Shown here in pieces: positions 8,127 through 18,289 of a stretch of DNA of 64,000 bases (its first letter is position 1; each line of letters starts with the position of its first letter). Below the pieces are notes generated by a model, which was not told the DNA's origin, did not search any database, and worked only from the letters and a program-made list of their open reading frames with translations. Location of the stretch: assembly GCA_000526435.1 (NCBI GenBank), contig JAGB01000001.1:496001-560000 (forward strand), read 5' to 3'. Origin of the DNA: Caldicoprobacter oshimai DSM 21659. Its GTDB lineage: Bacteria > Bacillota > Clostridia > Caldicoprobacterales > Caldicoprobacteraceae. The position numbers were made by a program, and so were the translations under genes.

Positions 8127-9956
8127 TTAACTACATAAATACGAATTTCTTATATACGGAAACACCAATCGCACTTTTGTATATTTTCCTTCTATACTGT
8201 CTATTGTAATACCATACTGAGGTCCATATGCAAGTTTAATCCTTTGATCCACGTTCTTCAACCCTATACCTCGCGAATGCTCATTTTCTTGTTGATTACT
8301 TTCATCTTCTGTTGATAAAACCTCTTTCAATCGTTTCAAATCAATTGGTTTAATACCTTTTCCGTCATCGAAAACTTCTACAATCAAGTGTTCTTCTTGA
8401 ATCCAAGCCGTTATTTTTATAATTCCCCCCTGGCCTTTAGGCTGAATACCGTGAATGACCGCATTTTCTACAATAGGTTGAATAGACATCTTACAGATTT
8501 CACAATTTAATAGTTCTTCGTCTACATTATAAACACATGAAATTTCATAATCATATCTTATATTTATTAATTTGATATAATTGTCTATGTAAGCAAGTTC
8601 ATCACCTAAAGAAACCTTGTCTTTTTTCCAGCTCATGCTGTAACGCATTAATCTTCCTAAAGATGTAAGTGCATCTGCTACTTCATAAATACCATCAATT
8701 TCGGCCATCATCTTAATATTTTCCAATACATTATACAAAAAATGTGCATTGATCTGAGAATGCAGAGCCTTTAATTCTGTTTCTTTACTAATAAGCTCTT
8801 TTTTTACAACTATCGATATCAATTCTTTTATCCTTGCCATCATTTTATTAAAACATTGAGCAAGTTCAGCGACTTCATCACAGCCGTAAACAGGAATATC
8901 CACATCCAAGTTGCCAGCTTGTACCTTTTTCATGCAATTTACGATAATACGCATTTTTTTCAAAATAACTGATGTAAAGGTATAAGTGACAGCCGAGAAA
9001 ACAATAAACCCACCTAATGTCACTAAAACAAGTAAATTTCGGGTTCTATTGAGTCTATTCACCATATTCTCAATAGATACAATTCTATAAATCGTGCTGC
9101 TTATGGGATGTATAGTTGTATAGACCATAATAACGGGTTTATTATTAATTTTAAGTATATGTACTCCTTCTTCTTGATTATTAGCCTGCATAATCAACAA
9201 GGATTTTAATTCGTCAGCTTTTATTCCTATTCTATCTAAAAATGTATCACCATAGAAGAACATATCCTGATTATCTTGAATTACTGCAAATCCCCCATCA
9301 GAATTCGCAGTATTAGTATTCATGTTGCCAAAAAATTGACTGACCAACATGCTAATTTCAAGTGCTCCAAGATATTGATTCCCGGGTCCCCATATTTTAC
9401 GATACATAGTTGTAACCCTACTACGTTCAGAATTCGCAATATTAAATGGTTGAAAGATATGATCAAGTTCCCAATACACTTCTCTGTCCCACTGTTCTTT
9501 GGTAACATACCAGTGTTCATGCAATACACGCTTATCATGATAAATTAACGGCCATATTTCCGGAAAATCATCCCTGTTAATAAATAATCTCAACCGGTAA
9601 ATATCCGGGTTTGTATATAGTAACCTTTCAATCTGAGTTAGAAAAATATTCTTGAATTCTATAAACTCCTGAGTATCAAAACCATTATCTCTTGAAATAA
9701 ATTCCAGTAACTCTTTGTTACTAGCAATAAATTGGGAAACTCTCTGGCAAATTTCAATATTACGATATATCTGAAACTTTATTTCCTGCAGATTTTGGAC
9801 CTCATTTTTTATAAAGTCCTCCTGAGTAGTCTGCTTTATTTTATGAAAGGTGTACATGGCATATAAAATTAACGGAATGGCTAAAATAAATATATAAGAA
9901 ACTATAAGTTTCTTGCTCAAAGAAAACTTCTGCCAACTTAGCAGACTCTTCACCAC
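8127..9956 (-). CDS. YesM-type sensor histidine kinase
   Basis: 609 residues. A membrane helix (about 15-37), a large extracytoplasmic sensor region, a second helix (about 305-330) and a HAMP segment are followed by a His_kinase domain with the phospho-acceptor His in INAHFLYN (usually NPHFLYN in the family) and an ATPase with N-box IVENAVIHG and GxGxG-like DDGKGI and GIGLKNV. It starts at a GTG with SD AAAGGGCGG. It probably senses an extracellular oligosaccharide, or the solute-binding protein carrying one, and phosphorylates the response regulator downstream. A terminator separates it from the ABC operon, so it has its own promoter. Confidence 0.92.
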   Translation of the reverse strand: MVKSLLSWQKFSLSKKLIVSYIFILAIPLILYAMYTFHKIKQTTQEDFIKNEVQNLQEIKFQIYRNIEICQRVSQFIASNKELLEFISRDNGFDTQEFIEFKNIFLTQIERLLYTNPDIYRLRLFINRDDFPEIWPLIYHDKRVLHEHWYVTKEQWDREVYWELDHIFQPFNIANSERSRVTTMYRKIWGPGNQYLGALEISMLVSQFFGNMNTNTANSDGGFAVIQDNQDMFFYGDTFLDRIGIKADELKSLLIMQANNQEEGVHILKINNKPVIMVYTTIHPISSTIYRIVSIENMVNRLNRTRNLLVLVTLGGFIVFSAVTYTFTSVILKKMRIIVNCMKKVQAGNLDVDIPVYGCDEVAELAQCFNKMMARIKELISIVVKKELISKETELKALHSQINAHFLYNVLENIKMMAEIDGIYEVADALTSLGRLMRYSMSWKKDKVSLGDELAYIDNYIKLINIRYDYEISCVYNVDEELLNCEICKMSIQPIVENAVIHGIQPKGQGGIIKITAWIQEEHLIVEVFDDGKGIKPIDLKRLKEVLSTEDESNQQENEHSRGIGLKNVDQRIKLAYGPQYGITIDSIEGKYTKVRLVFPYIRNSYLCS

Positions 9957-10051
9957 AATGATTCCGCCCTTTCAAAAATATTTGTTATTTCATCTTTTTT
10001 ACTGCAACAACATTATATATTCTGAAAAACAAAATTTCCATACTGATGTAT

Positions 10052-10091
10052 AAAAGAGGGAAGAACTCTGTTTTGTGTTCTTCCCTCTTTT
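10052..10091. terminator. Strong terminator at the end of the sugar ABC operon
   Basis: A perfect 15-bp stem (AAAAGAGGGAAGAAC with its complement) and 10-base loop start right after the stop codon of the solute-binding protein gene. On the minus strand a T-run is part of the descending arm. Confidence 0.85.
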
Positions 10092-10093
10092 TG

Positions 10094-11794
10094 TTATTTT
10101 ATCCCTAATTTTTTCTTATTTTCCTCCAGTTTTTGCATCTGCCAAGCTAATAATTTTTCATATCCTGCCTCAGCTCTCTTTTTCAGAAAATCTTGATATA
10201 TTTGATCAAATTCCTCATCAGATTTTGCAAGGAGAAGTTTTGGTAGAGTCTGCCCCCATAAATCGGCTATCTTGCTATGAATGATCCCTTCCTCACTATC
10301 ACTTGGTGGGATTAAATTATCATATATTGCATAACTAACAGCCTTTCCATATGTCCACTCTTCCAATTGTCTGACAGCCGGACCAGGTTCTGGTGCCCAC
10401 CTCATCTGTATAAGGCTGTTACCCAGCATCCAAAGAGGGTCCTGGCCTACAATTTTATCAAACTGTTCACGATTGTTTTGAGCCATTTCAGCATATTTGG
10501 GAAGATATTGCTCTTTCCCGTCTATGATATCCCACGTCTCACCTTGTCTACCCAAATACATATCGCGTTGTCCCTCTTCACTTAACCAATAGCTCACAAA
10601 ACGAATAGCGCGATCAGGATGTTTACAATTCTTTGTAATCATAGTTAGGGTCCATCCTGATATCCCCGGCCCCGCTAATTTCGGAGGATCTAGATTGCTA
10701 TTCGCCGGTCCATCTACGGCAATATATATACTGTTAGGATCTCTTTCGTATAATGCCTGTTGGGCCGCCACAAAATCAGTCCTCTGATACAACATAGCAA
10801 AATACCTGCCTTGAGCAATCTTCTCTTCCATTTGTGCTCGTTTATCTATAAAGATATCAGGAGAAAGTAGTCCCATCTCATTTGCTTTTCTAAAAGTCTT
10901 GAGCCATCGGATATATTCAGGGTCTTCTCTAAAATCGTATAACTTTCCGTCTTTTTCTCTAGGTATAGCCAAAAAATTGGCCAAATATGATTCAAGAGAA
11001 TAGTTGCCGGTATCAGTAAACTCATGCAATCCTATTGGAATCAAAGGTTGGCCATTAACCTCAGGGAATTTTTCTTTAGCAGCCTTCAAAGCTGCAAGAA
11101 ATCCCTCAGGAGTTCTCATATCGGGTTTACCCAAAGCTTCATACATATCTTTCCTAACAACAAAAGTCTGATTAGAGGGAATTTTTTCATATTTTTCATA
11201 ATCTTCCGGAGCAACAGCAAAGTTAGGGTAACCATAAGTTTTGCCATCATCCTGCTCATACCACTTTAAAACCTGCGGAGAAGCCACTTCGTAAAAATAT
11301 GGGTCATATTTATCCGCCAATTCATTGAGAGAGTAAACTAGACCCCCATCTATCATTTTACGTACTCCATCTTCCCACCATCCAAGCGTTACAAAATCCG
11401 GTAATGTATTTGATGCAATCATGGTATTTAATTTTTCGTTTTCATTCCCTGCAGGTACAATAAAATTAATAGATACTCCTGTTTTTTCCTGTACATATTT
11501 TGATATTAAAGTTTCTCCCCAGTTGTAGTTATACCACGAAAAATGTACATACCAATCAAACGTAACCGGAGATGTATCCTTTTTCCACCCAGGTTCAACG
11601 GTTTCTTCAGAATTTTCGGATTTTTCTGAATCTCCGGAAGCCTGTTCTTGTTCAACATTATTTCCATTTTCACTAGAAACTTGTTCTTCACTATCGTTCT
11701 CTTTTTTGTCAGAAGTACATCCAACAAAAAGCAACGCCGACAACAAGATTGCCAACAGATAAGCAACTAGCCTTAAATACCCTTTTCCCATCAT
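10094..11794 (-). CDS. Extracellular solute-binding lipoprotein of a sugar ABC transporter (LplA type)
   Basis: 566 residues, the usual length for LplA-type family 1 solute-binding proteins. A lipoprotein signal ends at the lipobox LFVGC (Cys26), followed by a low-complexity Asp/Glu/Ser/Asn linker to about residue 70 and the binding domain. It is the last gene after two permeases and delivers ligand to them at the outer face of the membrane. The substrate is probably a beta-gluco-oligosaccharide released by the GH16 enzyme; this is context only. No ATPase gene is nearby, as usual for this family, which borrows a shared MsmX-like ATPase. SD AAAAAGGAGG. Confidence 0.92.
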   Translation of the reverse strand: MMGKGYLRLVAYLLAILLSALLFVGCTSDKKENDSEEQVSSENGNNVEQEQASGDSEKSENSEETVEPGWKKDTSPVTFDWYVHFSWYNYNWGETLISKYVQEKTGVSINFIVPAGNENEKLNTMIASNTLPDFVTLGWWEDGVRKMIDGGLVYSLNELADKYDPYFYEVASPQVLKWYEQDDGKTYGYPNFAVAPEDYEKYEKIPSNQTFVVRKDMYEALGKPDMRTPEGFLAALKAAKEKFPEVNGQPLIPIGLHEFTDTGNYSLESYLANFLAIPREKDGKLYDFREDPEYIRWLKTFRKANEMGLLSPDIFIDKRAQMEEKIAQGRYFAMLYQRTDFVAAQQALYERDPNSIYIAVDGPANSNLDPPKLAGPGISGWTLTMITKNCKHPDRAIRFVSYWLSEEGQRDMYLGRQGETWDIIDGKEQYLPKYAEMAQNNREQFDKIVGQDPLWMLGNSLIQMRWAPEPGPAVRQLEEWTYGKAVSYAIYDNLIPPSDSEEGIIHSKIADLWGQTLPKLLLAKSDEEFDQIYQDFLKKRAEAGYEKLLAWQMQKLEENKKKLGIK

Positions 11795-11868
11795 TCTAGC
11801 CTCCTTTTTAAAAATGATTTTTCAGATTTTTAAAATAAAGCACTTAGCATACCTGCTTCATAATAACA

Positions 11869-12765
11869 TCACCCCTTTATAGAACCTAAAAGCATCCCTT
11901 TAACAAAGTACTTCTGCAGAAAAGGATATACGCATACCACAGGGACAGTAGTTACTATCATAGTTGCCAGTCTAATTGTCTGCGATGTTACACTAGTTGT
12001 TCGTATACCAGCCGGCATGTTTTGAAGCATCTGAACCGAAGTAGTCTCTGCAATCACCCTGTAAAGGAAAGTTTGAATAGGTTGTAAATCTGGATTATTT
12101 ATAAAAATGACACCAGCAAAATAATCATTCCAGTGATACACTCCGGTGAACAAAGCAATTGTTGCAAGCACAGGCTTCGAAAGCGGTATTATGATTTTGA
12201 AAAAGATATAAAAATCATTTGCCCCATCTATTTTAGCCGATTCTTCCAAAGCATCTGGTATTTCCCTAAAAAAAGCTTGAAAGATTAAAAGATTATAAAA
12301 ATTGAACATTGCCGGAATTATATATACTGCAAAACGATCCAATAATCCTAGACTTCTATAAAGCAAAAATGTAGGAATCAGTCCTCCACTGAAAAACAAA
12401 GTAATTGTTCCCATAGCCATAAAATACTTTCTGCCCATAAGATATTTTTTAGACAAACCATAAGCAACCATAGATGTGAAAAATACGTGAACGGTTGTTC
12501 CAATAATAGTTCTGAAAAAGCTTACACCAAAAGCCCTAAAAATTTTAGAATCAGCAAAAACCGCTTTGTAACTATCCAGGCTAAAAACTCGAGGCCACCA
12601 ATAAATTCCCCCGAGCATGGCATCAGTCCCATCATTTAAAGAATTTACTAATGTATACCATACAGGGTACAACATCATAAAACAAATAACTATCATGATA
12701 ATTGTATTAACAATATCAAAGACAACTTCACCCTTAGTCCGTCTTGCCAAAAATTTTCTTCTCAT
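11869..12765 (-). CDS. Sugar ABC transporter permease (LplC/YtcP type)
   Basis: 298 residues with six predicted membrane helices and the permease EAA loop around residues 178-190 (DALEESAKIDGANDF), which docks the ATPase. It ends KGMLLGSIKG, typical of LplC proteins. It lies 11 bases downstream of the partner permease and 74 bases upstream of the solute-binding protein gene in one operon. It should form the membrane channel with its partner. The SD AGGAGG is present. Confidence 0.93.
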   Translation of the reverse strand: MRRKFLARRTKGEVVFDIVNTIIMIVICFMMLYPVWYTLVNSLNDGTDAMLGGIYWWPRVFSLDSYKAVFADSKIFRAFGVSFFRTIIGTTVHVFFTSMVAYGLSKKYLMGRKYFMAMGTITLFFSGGLIPTFLLYRSLGLLDRFAVYIIPAMFNFYNLLIFQAFFREIPDALEESAKIDGANDFYIFFKIIIPLSKPVLATIALFTGVYHWNDYFAGVIFINNPDLQPIQTFLYRVIAETTSVQMLQNMPAGIRTTSVTSQTIRLATMIVTTVPVVCVYPFLQKYFVKGMLLGSIKG

Positions 12766-12776
12766 ACAACTTCCTC

Positions 12777-13733
12777 CTAGAATAACGATTTTCCTGTAAG
12801 TTTTCTGGTTACCCAGTTTGCTAGCAAGAGAAGCATTAAAGCAATAACCGACTTAAACAACCCAACAGCTGTAGCATAAGAAAACCTCGCAGACTGTATA
12901 CCCATCCTATACACAAATATATCAATAACCTCACTACTCGGTGCATTTAACGGATTCCGAAGAACAAGTATCTGATCAAAATTGGAATTAAGAAGCCCGC
13001 TAACTGCTAATATAAACAAAATTGCAATGGTCCCCGAAATGCTTGGTAAGGTAATGCTCCACATCCGTCTAAATCGACCAGCTCCATCTACAATAGCAGA
13101 TTCATATAATTCAACATCAACTCCGGAGATGGCAGCCAAATAAATTATGCTGTTCCACCCCAGCCCTTTCCAAATATCTGAAATTGTGGCTATCCACCAA
13201 AAATATTTTGGTTCTCCTAAAAAAGCAACTGGTTTATCCAATATACCCATATTTACCAATAATTCATTAATCATTCCGCTCTCGGACAACCACGTAATCA
13301 GAATACCTCCTAAAACAACCCACGACAAAAAATGAGGAAGATATGAAATAGTCTGAACAGTACGTTTAAAAGTAGAATTTTGGATTTCATTTAAAAACAA
13401 AGCAAAAATAATTGGTAAAGGGAATCCAAAAATGAGCTTCAACAAACTTATCCCAACAGTATTTTTCATTATGATGGGGAACCAATCATCTCTAAAAAAA
13501 TCTAAAAAATGTTTAAATCCTACCCATGGGGCCTCAAAAAACGAAGAAATAATATTGTAGTCTTTAAAAGCAATTATTATCCCGTACATAGGAATGTAAT
13601 TAAATATTATCATCCAAATTACACCTGGAATTACCATCATATAAAGGTATTTTTGTTCTTTTAACCTACGAAAAAACTGTTTGCTATTTGGGGAGATTAT
13701 AACATTATTTGATGCTGTAGATTGCATTCTCAT
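12777..13733 (-). CDS. Sugar ABC transporter permease (LplB/YteP type)
   Basis: 318 residues with a cytoplasmic N-terminus and six helices. The EAA-like loop ELYESAIVDGAGRFRRMW and the opening KYLYMMVIPGVIWMIIFNYIPMYG are characteristic of LplB/YteP. First gene of the transporter operon; SD AGGAGG 10 bases before the ATG. With the second permease it forms the oligosaccharide channel. Confidence 0.93.
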   Translation of the reverse strand: MRMQSTASNNVIISPNSKQFFRRLKEQKYLYMMVIPGVIWMIIFNYIPMYGIIIAFKDYNIISSFFEAPWVGFKHFLDFFRDDWFPIIMKNTVGISLLKLIFGFPLPIIFALFLNEIQNSTFKRTVQTISYLPHFLSWVVLGGILITWLSESGMINELLVNMGILDKPVAFLGEPKYFWWIATISDIWKGLGWNSIIYLAAISGVDVELYESAIVDGAGRFRRMWSITLPSISGTIAILFILAVSGLLNSNFDQILVLRNPLNAPSSEVIDIFVYRMGIQSARFSYATAVGLFKSVIALMLLLLANWVTRKLTGKSLF

Positions 13734-13770
13734 TTAATGTTTGCCTCCTATGCTTTAATTTTCGTTCTTT

Positions 13771-13799
13771 ATTCTAACAAAGAATAATTTAAAATGAAA
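13771..13799 (-). promoter_or_regulatory. Candidate promoter of the sugar ABC operon
   Basis: TAGAAT (-10) and a weak TTTCAT (-35) with a 17-base spacer lie 40-65 bases upstream of the first permease. The weak -35 fits activation by the YesN-type regulator. No clear catabolite operator is visible in the 13734-13966 divergent region. Confidence 0.35.
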
Positions 13800-13966
13800 G
13801 TAAGTTAATTTGTTTTTGGTGTCAATTTTTTAGTTGTCCTTAATTTAGCCGGCCTTAAAAACAAGTTAGACATATCAGTAGCTGCAAATTTTTAAAAGGA
13901 AACAAAAAGAATTATAATAATAAATTTTTAACTTTAAAGGAAATACTAATAACCGAGGTGATATTG

Positions 13967-14860
13967 GTGCAAAAACTTGGTCATCAAAGATGGTTAGCCA
14001 TATTAGCGATAATAGTATTAATACTATCTTCGACATCATGTACCAGAATGCTGGGCCAAAACAATAACAAACAGCAAGGGCAAAACGAACAACAGCAACA
14101 AAAAAAAGAGCTTCCCTCGGCCCTCACCGAAATGGAAAAAGAAACCGACAATATGATCCAACAAATACAAAAGGTGAGAGATCAGCGTACCCAAATGGTA
14201 CGACAGCAAATGAACGCTTCTCAAAAGGAAAATAATGATGAACAAGGCAACCAAGGCCAACAAAAATCCAACCAGAGCGGACAAAAACAGGGTCAACAAC
14301 AGCAGGGGAAACAACAAAAAAATCAAAATCAGGATATACAGCAAGCCCAGCTAACCATAAACTGGCAAGATTTTGAGAGGAGAATCAAAACCATAAACGA
14401 GCTGTGGAACAACTACGAGCCACAGGCCAAAAAGGACGGCGCTCCTGATGTGTTGATCTCCCAGTTTGAGAAGCAGCTCAATACGCTCACCAGCACCATT
14501 ATGGCGCACAACGAAGAAGAAACGCTGGTTGCCGCCAATGGCCTGTACCGGTATTATCCTCAATTTTTCAATCTGTACAGGCATAAGGCTCCCCCTGAGA
14601 TCAAGGAGGTCAAATACTACCTGCAGGAGATCTTAATCAACGCCGAAGCCGGCAAATGGAAGGATGCCGCCGCCTTGCTAGAAAATATGGAGAAGGCATG
14701 GCAAACCGCTAAATCCCGCATGCAAAAGCCGGACCATGAGCTCAATGAGAGAATAGACCACGCAATGCAGGATTTTTCTCAGGTAGTCCAGCAAAAGGAC
14801 CTTCAGCTTGCAAAATTAAAAGGCGAAATACTGCTTAAAAATGTGGAAAAGGTAAAATAG
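13967..14860 (+). CDS. Gln/Asn-rich lipoprotein of unknown function
   Basis: About 297 residues from the GTG at 13967. I chose this start because the SD (GAGGTG) overlaps the upstream in-frame GTG at 13958. A lipoprotein signal ends in SSTSC. Residues about 30-130 are low complexity, dominated by Gln, Lys, Asn and Glu with a short charged helix inside. The C-terminal ~170 residues are helical, with conserved-looking Trp and Tyr (NELWNNYEPQ, NGLYRYYPQFF). It is probably anchored to the outer membrane face with an extended linker. I do not recognise the family. It is transcribed toward the GH172 gene and may be co-transcribed. Confidence 0.75.
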   Translation: MQKLGHQRWLAILAIIVLILSSTSCTRMLGQNNNKQQGQNEQQQQKKELPSALTEMEKETDNMIQQIQKVRDQRTQMVRQQMNASQKENNDEQGNQGQQKSNQSGQKQGQQQQGKQQKNQNQDIQQAQLTINWQDFERRIKTINELWNNYEPQAKKDGAPDVLISQFEKQLNTLTSTIMAHNEEETLVAANGLYRYYPQFFNLYRHKAPPEIKEVKYYLQEILINAEAGKWKDAAALLENMEKAWQTAKSRMQKPDHELNERIDHAMQDFSQVVQQKDLQLAKLKGEILLKNVEKVK

Positions 14861-14982
14861 TGCATGCCTATTTATGGTTTAACTTTTATTCAAAAGCTAA
14901 ACCTTAACAACAAAAGAGTTTAAAAAACTGGAAAAAGGTGATATAATTTCCTTGAGTAAAAAATACAAGGGGAGTGATCCTC

Positions 14983-16065
14983 GTGAAATATTTCAACGGT
15001 TTGGGGATGCATTTGGGTAACCTTTCCCGCCTCTCCAATGCCAAAACCCGCTCCATAAGCCCCGAAAACTTCACAGGAGAAAAGGGCGGCGGTGCAAGGG
15101 CGGAAGAAGGTTTAGGAGCCCATGCCGCCAGGGAGCTGGGAAAAGGGTGGAAAATTTCCCCTGCTGTAAAGATACAGCCAGGTGAAACATTTGTGTTAGC
15201 AGACATTGAAGGCCCCGGCGCTATACAACACATCTGGATGACTCCCACAGGGCATTGGCGCCACAGCATCTTACGGATATACTGGGACGACCAGGATATC
15301 CCATCGGTTGAATGCCCGGTAGGCGACTTCTTTGCATGCGGATGGGGCGAATACGCTCAGGTTTCTTCCTTGGCCGTCTGTGTAAACCCCGGTAGCGGTT
15401 TCAACTGTTACTGGGAGATGCCCTTCAGAAAGAGATGCAAGATGACCATGACAAACATTGGGCTTCAGGAGATGGTTTTATACTACCAGATTGACTACGC
15501 CCTAACAGAGGTGCCTGAAGATGCGGCATACTTCCACGCGCAGTTCCGCAGGAAAAACCCCCTTCCATACAAAGAGGTATATACCATATTGGACGGTGTA
15601 AAAGGCAAGGGACATTATGTAGGCACCTATCTGGCTTGGGGCGTCAACAACAACGGCTGGTGGGGTGAAGGAGAGATAAAGTTCTACATAGATGGCGACG
15701 ATGAATATCCTACCATCTGTGGCACCGGCACTGAGGATTATTTCGGCGGTTCATACAACTTTGAAAACCCAAAGACACACCAATACCAAGAATTTACCAC
15801 ACCATATTCGGGCTTACCCCAAATCATTAGACCTGACGGGCTTTACCGTTCACAGATGAGGTTTGGGCTTTATAGATGGCATATCATGGACCCCATAAGA
15901 TTCGAAAATGACATTAGAGTTACCATACAAGCACTGGGCTGGAGGTCCGGTGGGAGGTATCTACCGCTGCAGGATGATATCGCATCGGTAGCATACTGGT
16001 ATCAAACGCTTCCCACAGCCAAATTCCCAGAACTGCCCGATAGGGATTACCTGGAGGTTATCTGA
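14983..16065 (+). CDS. GH172 family enzyme (DUF2961), fructofuranosidase-like
   Basis: 360 residues from the GTG at 14983, preceded by SD GGGGAG. An upstream in-frame GTG at 14974 overlaps that SD and is less likely. Family features: the N-terminal SPENFTGEKGGGA, the IQHIWMT strand, CPVGDFF, and GTGTEDYFGGSYNFE, which carries an acidic residue of the active-site region. GH172 members include difructose-dianhydride synthase/hydrolase and alpha-D-arabino- or fructofuranosidases; the true substrate cannot be read here. There is no signal peptide, so it is cytoplasmic. It sits beside the beta-glucan island but has its own direction. Confidence 0.88.
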   Translation: MKYFNGLGMHLGNLSRLSNAKTRSISPENFTGEKGGGARAEEGLGAHAARELGKGWKISPAVKIQPGETFVLADIEGPGAIQHIWMTPTGHWRHSILRIYWDDQDIPSVECPVGDFFACGWGEYAQVSSLAVCVNPGSGFNCYWEMPFRKRCKMTMTNIGLQEMVLYYQIDYALTEVPEDAAYFHAQFRRKNPLPYKEVYTILDGVKGKGHYVGTYLAWGVNNNGWWGEGEIKFYIDGDDEYPTICGTGTEDYFGGSYNFENPKTHQYQEFTTPYSGLPQIIRPDGLYRSQMRFGLYRWHIMDPIRFENDIRVTIQALGWRSGGRYLPLQDDIASVAYWYQTLPTAKFPELPDRDYLEVI

Positions 16066-16083
16066 TGCCACAAATCTTAAATA

Positions 16084-16120
16084 AAACGGCGAATGCTCAA
16101 CATTTGAACATTCGCCGTTT
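16084..16120. terminator. Bidirectional terminator between GH172 and nitroreductase genes
   Basis: A perfect 12-bp stem (AAACGGCGAATG / CATTCGCCGTTT) closes a 13-base loop that can pair further (TCAA/TTGA). It sits between two convergent genes. Confidence 0.85.
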
Positions 16121-16124
16121 CTGT

Positions 16125-16598
16125 TTACATGACCTTCACCAATTCTTCTAATGTTTTTCTGGGCCTGGCCGGTGGGCTTTCATCTGGGTATCCTATTGGA
16201 ACCAATATGGGTACATCCATGTTGCACTCTATGCCCAAAATCTCTTTGACCGCATCCCTATCAAACCAACCAACCCAGCAGGTACCTAGGCCTTCATTGG
16301 TGGCTGCCAACACCAGATGATCAACCGCAATGGCCGTGTCAAACGACCTGCCAGGTTCGCAACACGCAACCATGATAACCGGCGCATCGTATAAAAAATC
16401 TTGATAGCAGGCGCGCTGCACTATCTCACGCCTAACTTTTTCATCCCTCACAAATATAAACCTATAGGGCTGACGATTATTCCCCGACGGCGCAAGCCTT
16501 AACGCCTGAAAAAGCCTCTGTAGCTTCTCCTCAGGAATTGGGTCCTTTTTATACTTCCTGATAGCCCTTCTCTTTGAAATTACATCCATAAACTCCAT
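16125..16598 (-). CDS. Nitroreductase family FMN protein
   Basis: 157 residues, a short form of the family. The FMN-binding start (SKRRAIRKYKKDPI), the SGNNRQPYRFIFV segment and the C-terminal GTCWVGWFD and VPIGYPDE are visible. These cytoplasmic homodimers use NAD(P)H to reduce nitro groups, quinones or similar compounds; the physiological substrate is unknown. It is alone in its direction, with about 165 bases of non-coding DNA between it and glpK. Confidence 0.9.
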   Translation of the reverse strand: MEFMDVISKRRAIRKYKKDPIPEEKLQRLFQALRLAPSGNNRQPYRFIFVRDEKVRREIVQRACYQDFLYDAPVIMVACCEPGRSFDTAIAVDHLVLAATNEGLGTCWVGWFDRDAVKEILGIECNMDVPILVPIGYPDESPPARPRKTLEELVKVM

Positions 16599-16650
16599 AT
16601 CTTTCGCACCTCCAATCCTCTTTTCACAATATAAGCGGTTATTATATAGC

Positions 16651-16740
16651 GTAACGTCCTCCCCTCAATAAATTGAAGGGCATCCTTAAACGAATGCACG
16701 CAAGGGTTTATCCCCGCGCTTCGGTTCACTAAACACCCCT
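16651..16740 (-). mobile_element. Possible IS200/IS605-type right-end remnant
   Basis: On the minus strand a 9-bp stem (CCCTTCAAT / ATTGAGGGG, 16661-16680) is followed by GAGGACGTTAC. This resembles the hairpin plus GAGGATGTCA-type right end of IS605-family elements, where the omega RNA scaffold ends. A second weaker stem (CGC-GGG / CCC-GCG) lies upstream at about 16702-16726. No transposase or TnpB reading frame remains. Resemblance is from memory of the family, so this is tentative. Confidence 0.3.
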
Positions 16741-16763
16741 TTATTGGAATAGCTATAAAACAG

Positions 16764-18263
16764 TCAGTCCGCATCCATCCAATTCATGCTGCGCCGCACC
16801 GCTTTCTTCCATCCGGCATACTTCCTGGCCCTTTCCTCGGCACTCATATTGGGATAAAATGTCCTATCTTCCACACACAGAGCCTTAAGTGCATCTGTAT
16901 CCTTCCACACCCCTGCTTCGAGGCCTGCCAGAAAAGCAGCGCCCTGAGCAGTGACTTCGATGTTTTGAGGCCGAATAACCGGCACACCAAGGATATCGGA
17001 TTGAAATTGCATAAGAAAGTTATTGGCACACGCTCCCCCGTCCACTTTTAATGCCTTTAGCGGAATGCCAGAATCTTGCTGCATAGCCTCTATAACGTCC
17101 ATGGTTTGATATGCTATGGACTCCAAAGCGGCCCTCACTATATGATCGCGGTTCACTCCGCGAGTGATGCCCAAAATAGCGCCCCGTGCATACATATCCC
17201 AGTAAGGTGCTCCTAACCCCACGAAGGCAGGCACCACATACACACCATTGGTGTCCTTCACTCTATTGGCATATTTTTCACTCTCAGCAACATTTTCAAT
17301 CAATTTCAGCTCATCCCTGAGCCACTGTATGACCGCACCCGCGATAAAAACGCTGCCTTCCAGGGCATACTCGATCTCTCCTCCAATACCCCATGCGATG
17401 GTGGTCAGCAGGTTATTGTTTGATGCGATCCGGCTTTTACCGGTATTCATCAGTATAAAACACCCTGTTCCATAAGTATTTTTCACCATGCCTCTCTCAA
17501 AGCATGCCTGACCGAAAAGGGCCGCCTGCTGATCTCCCGCCACTCCCGTTATAGGTATTTCCCTTCCTAAAAGTTTACTGTCGATCATACCAAAAAATCC
17601 GCTGGATTCCTTGACTTCAGGAAGCATTGTAGGCGGAATATCCAGCTCTTTCAGCAACTCCTCATCCCAGCACAGCTCATCAATATTATACAGCATGGTC
17701 CTGGAAGCGTTTGTGTAATCGGTGGCAAATACCTTGCCACCCGTAAGCTTCCATATAAGCCATGTGTCCATTGTGCCGGCCAACAGATCCCCAGCCTGTG
17801 CCATCTGGTTTGCCCCATCGACGTTCTCCAATATCCAGCAGATTTTGGTGGCAGAAAAATACGCGTCTATGACCAACCCCGTCTTTTTCTTGATGATATC
17901 CTCTAAACCCCTCTGTTTTAACTCATCGCACAAAGAAGCCGTTCTCCGGCACTGCCAGACAATGGCATTATATATGGGCTTGCCGGTATGCCTATTCCAT
18001 ACCACAACAGTCTCCCGTTGATTTGTAATCCCTATGGCCGCAATGTCGTCTGCTTTAATACCAGTTGTATCCAGTACTTTGCGCAGCACGCTCAATTGGC
18101 ATTCCCATATCTCTTCTGCATCGTGTTCCACCCATCCTGGCCTAGAATAAATTTGTCTAAATTCCCTGCCCTCTTTCCCCACAATTCTGCCGTAGCCGTC
18201 AAATACAACAGCCCGGCAGCTGGTTGTGCCCTGATCCAGGGCCACAACATACTTTTCCCCCAT
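16764..18263 (-). CDS. glpK: Glycerol kinase
   Basis: 499 residues from the ATG at 18263, with SD AGGGA 7 bases upstream. An in-frame GTG at 18278 would overlap the SD. FGGY kinase landmarks: [17 protein letters not shown] (phosphate loop), the [10 protein letters not shown] strand, [13 protein letters not shown] and the C-terminal [13 protein letters not shown]. It phosphorylates glycerol with ATP to sn-glycerol 3-phosphate in the cytoplasm. The gene follows glpP by 26 bases, forming a two-gene operon. No glpF or glpD is in the window, so uptake and oxidation are encoded elsewhere. Confidence 0.96.
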   Translation of the reverse strand: MGEKYVVALDQGTTSCRAVVFDGYGRIVGKEGREFRQIYSRPGWVEHDAEEIWECQLSVLRKVLDTTGIKADDIAAIGITNQRETVVVWNRHTGKPIYNAIVWQCRRTASLCDELKQRGLEDIIKKKTGLVIDAYFSATKICWILENVDGANQMAQAGDLLAGTMDTWLIWKLTGGKVFATDYTNASRTMLYNIDELCWDEELLKELDIPPTMLPEVKESSGFFGMIDSKLLGREIPITGVAGDQQAALFGQACFERGMVKNTYGTGCFILMNTGKSRIASNNNLLTTIAWGIGGEIEYALEGSVFIAGAVIQWLRDELKLIENVAESEKYANRVKDTNGVYVVPAFVGLGAPYWDMYARGAILGITRGVNRDHIVRAALESIAYQTMDVIEAMQQDSGIPLKALKVDGGACANNFLMQFQSDILGVPVIRPQNIEVTAQGAAFLAGLEAGVWKDTDALKALCVEDRTFYPNMSAEERARKYAGWKKAVRRSMNWMDAD

Positions 18264-18289
18264 ATCATCTTCCCTCACAATTTATAATC

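Noticed and set aside
9320-9548. Frames overlapping the YesM-type kinase
   Set aside because: Shadow frames inside a well-supported gene.
14876-14903. Imperfect hairpin after the Gln-rich lipoprotein gene as a terminator
   Set aside because: GGTTTA/TAAACC with mismatches and no T-run on the plus strand; too weak to call.
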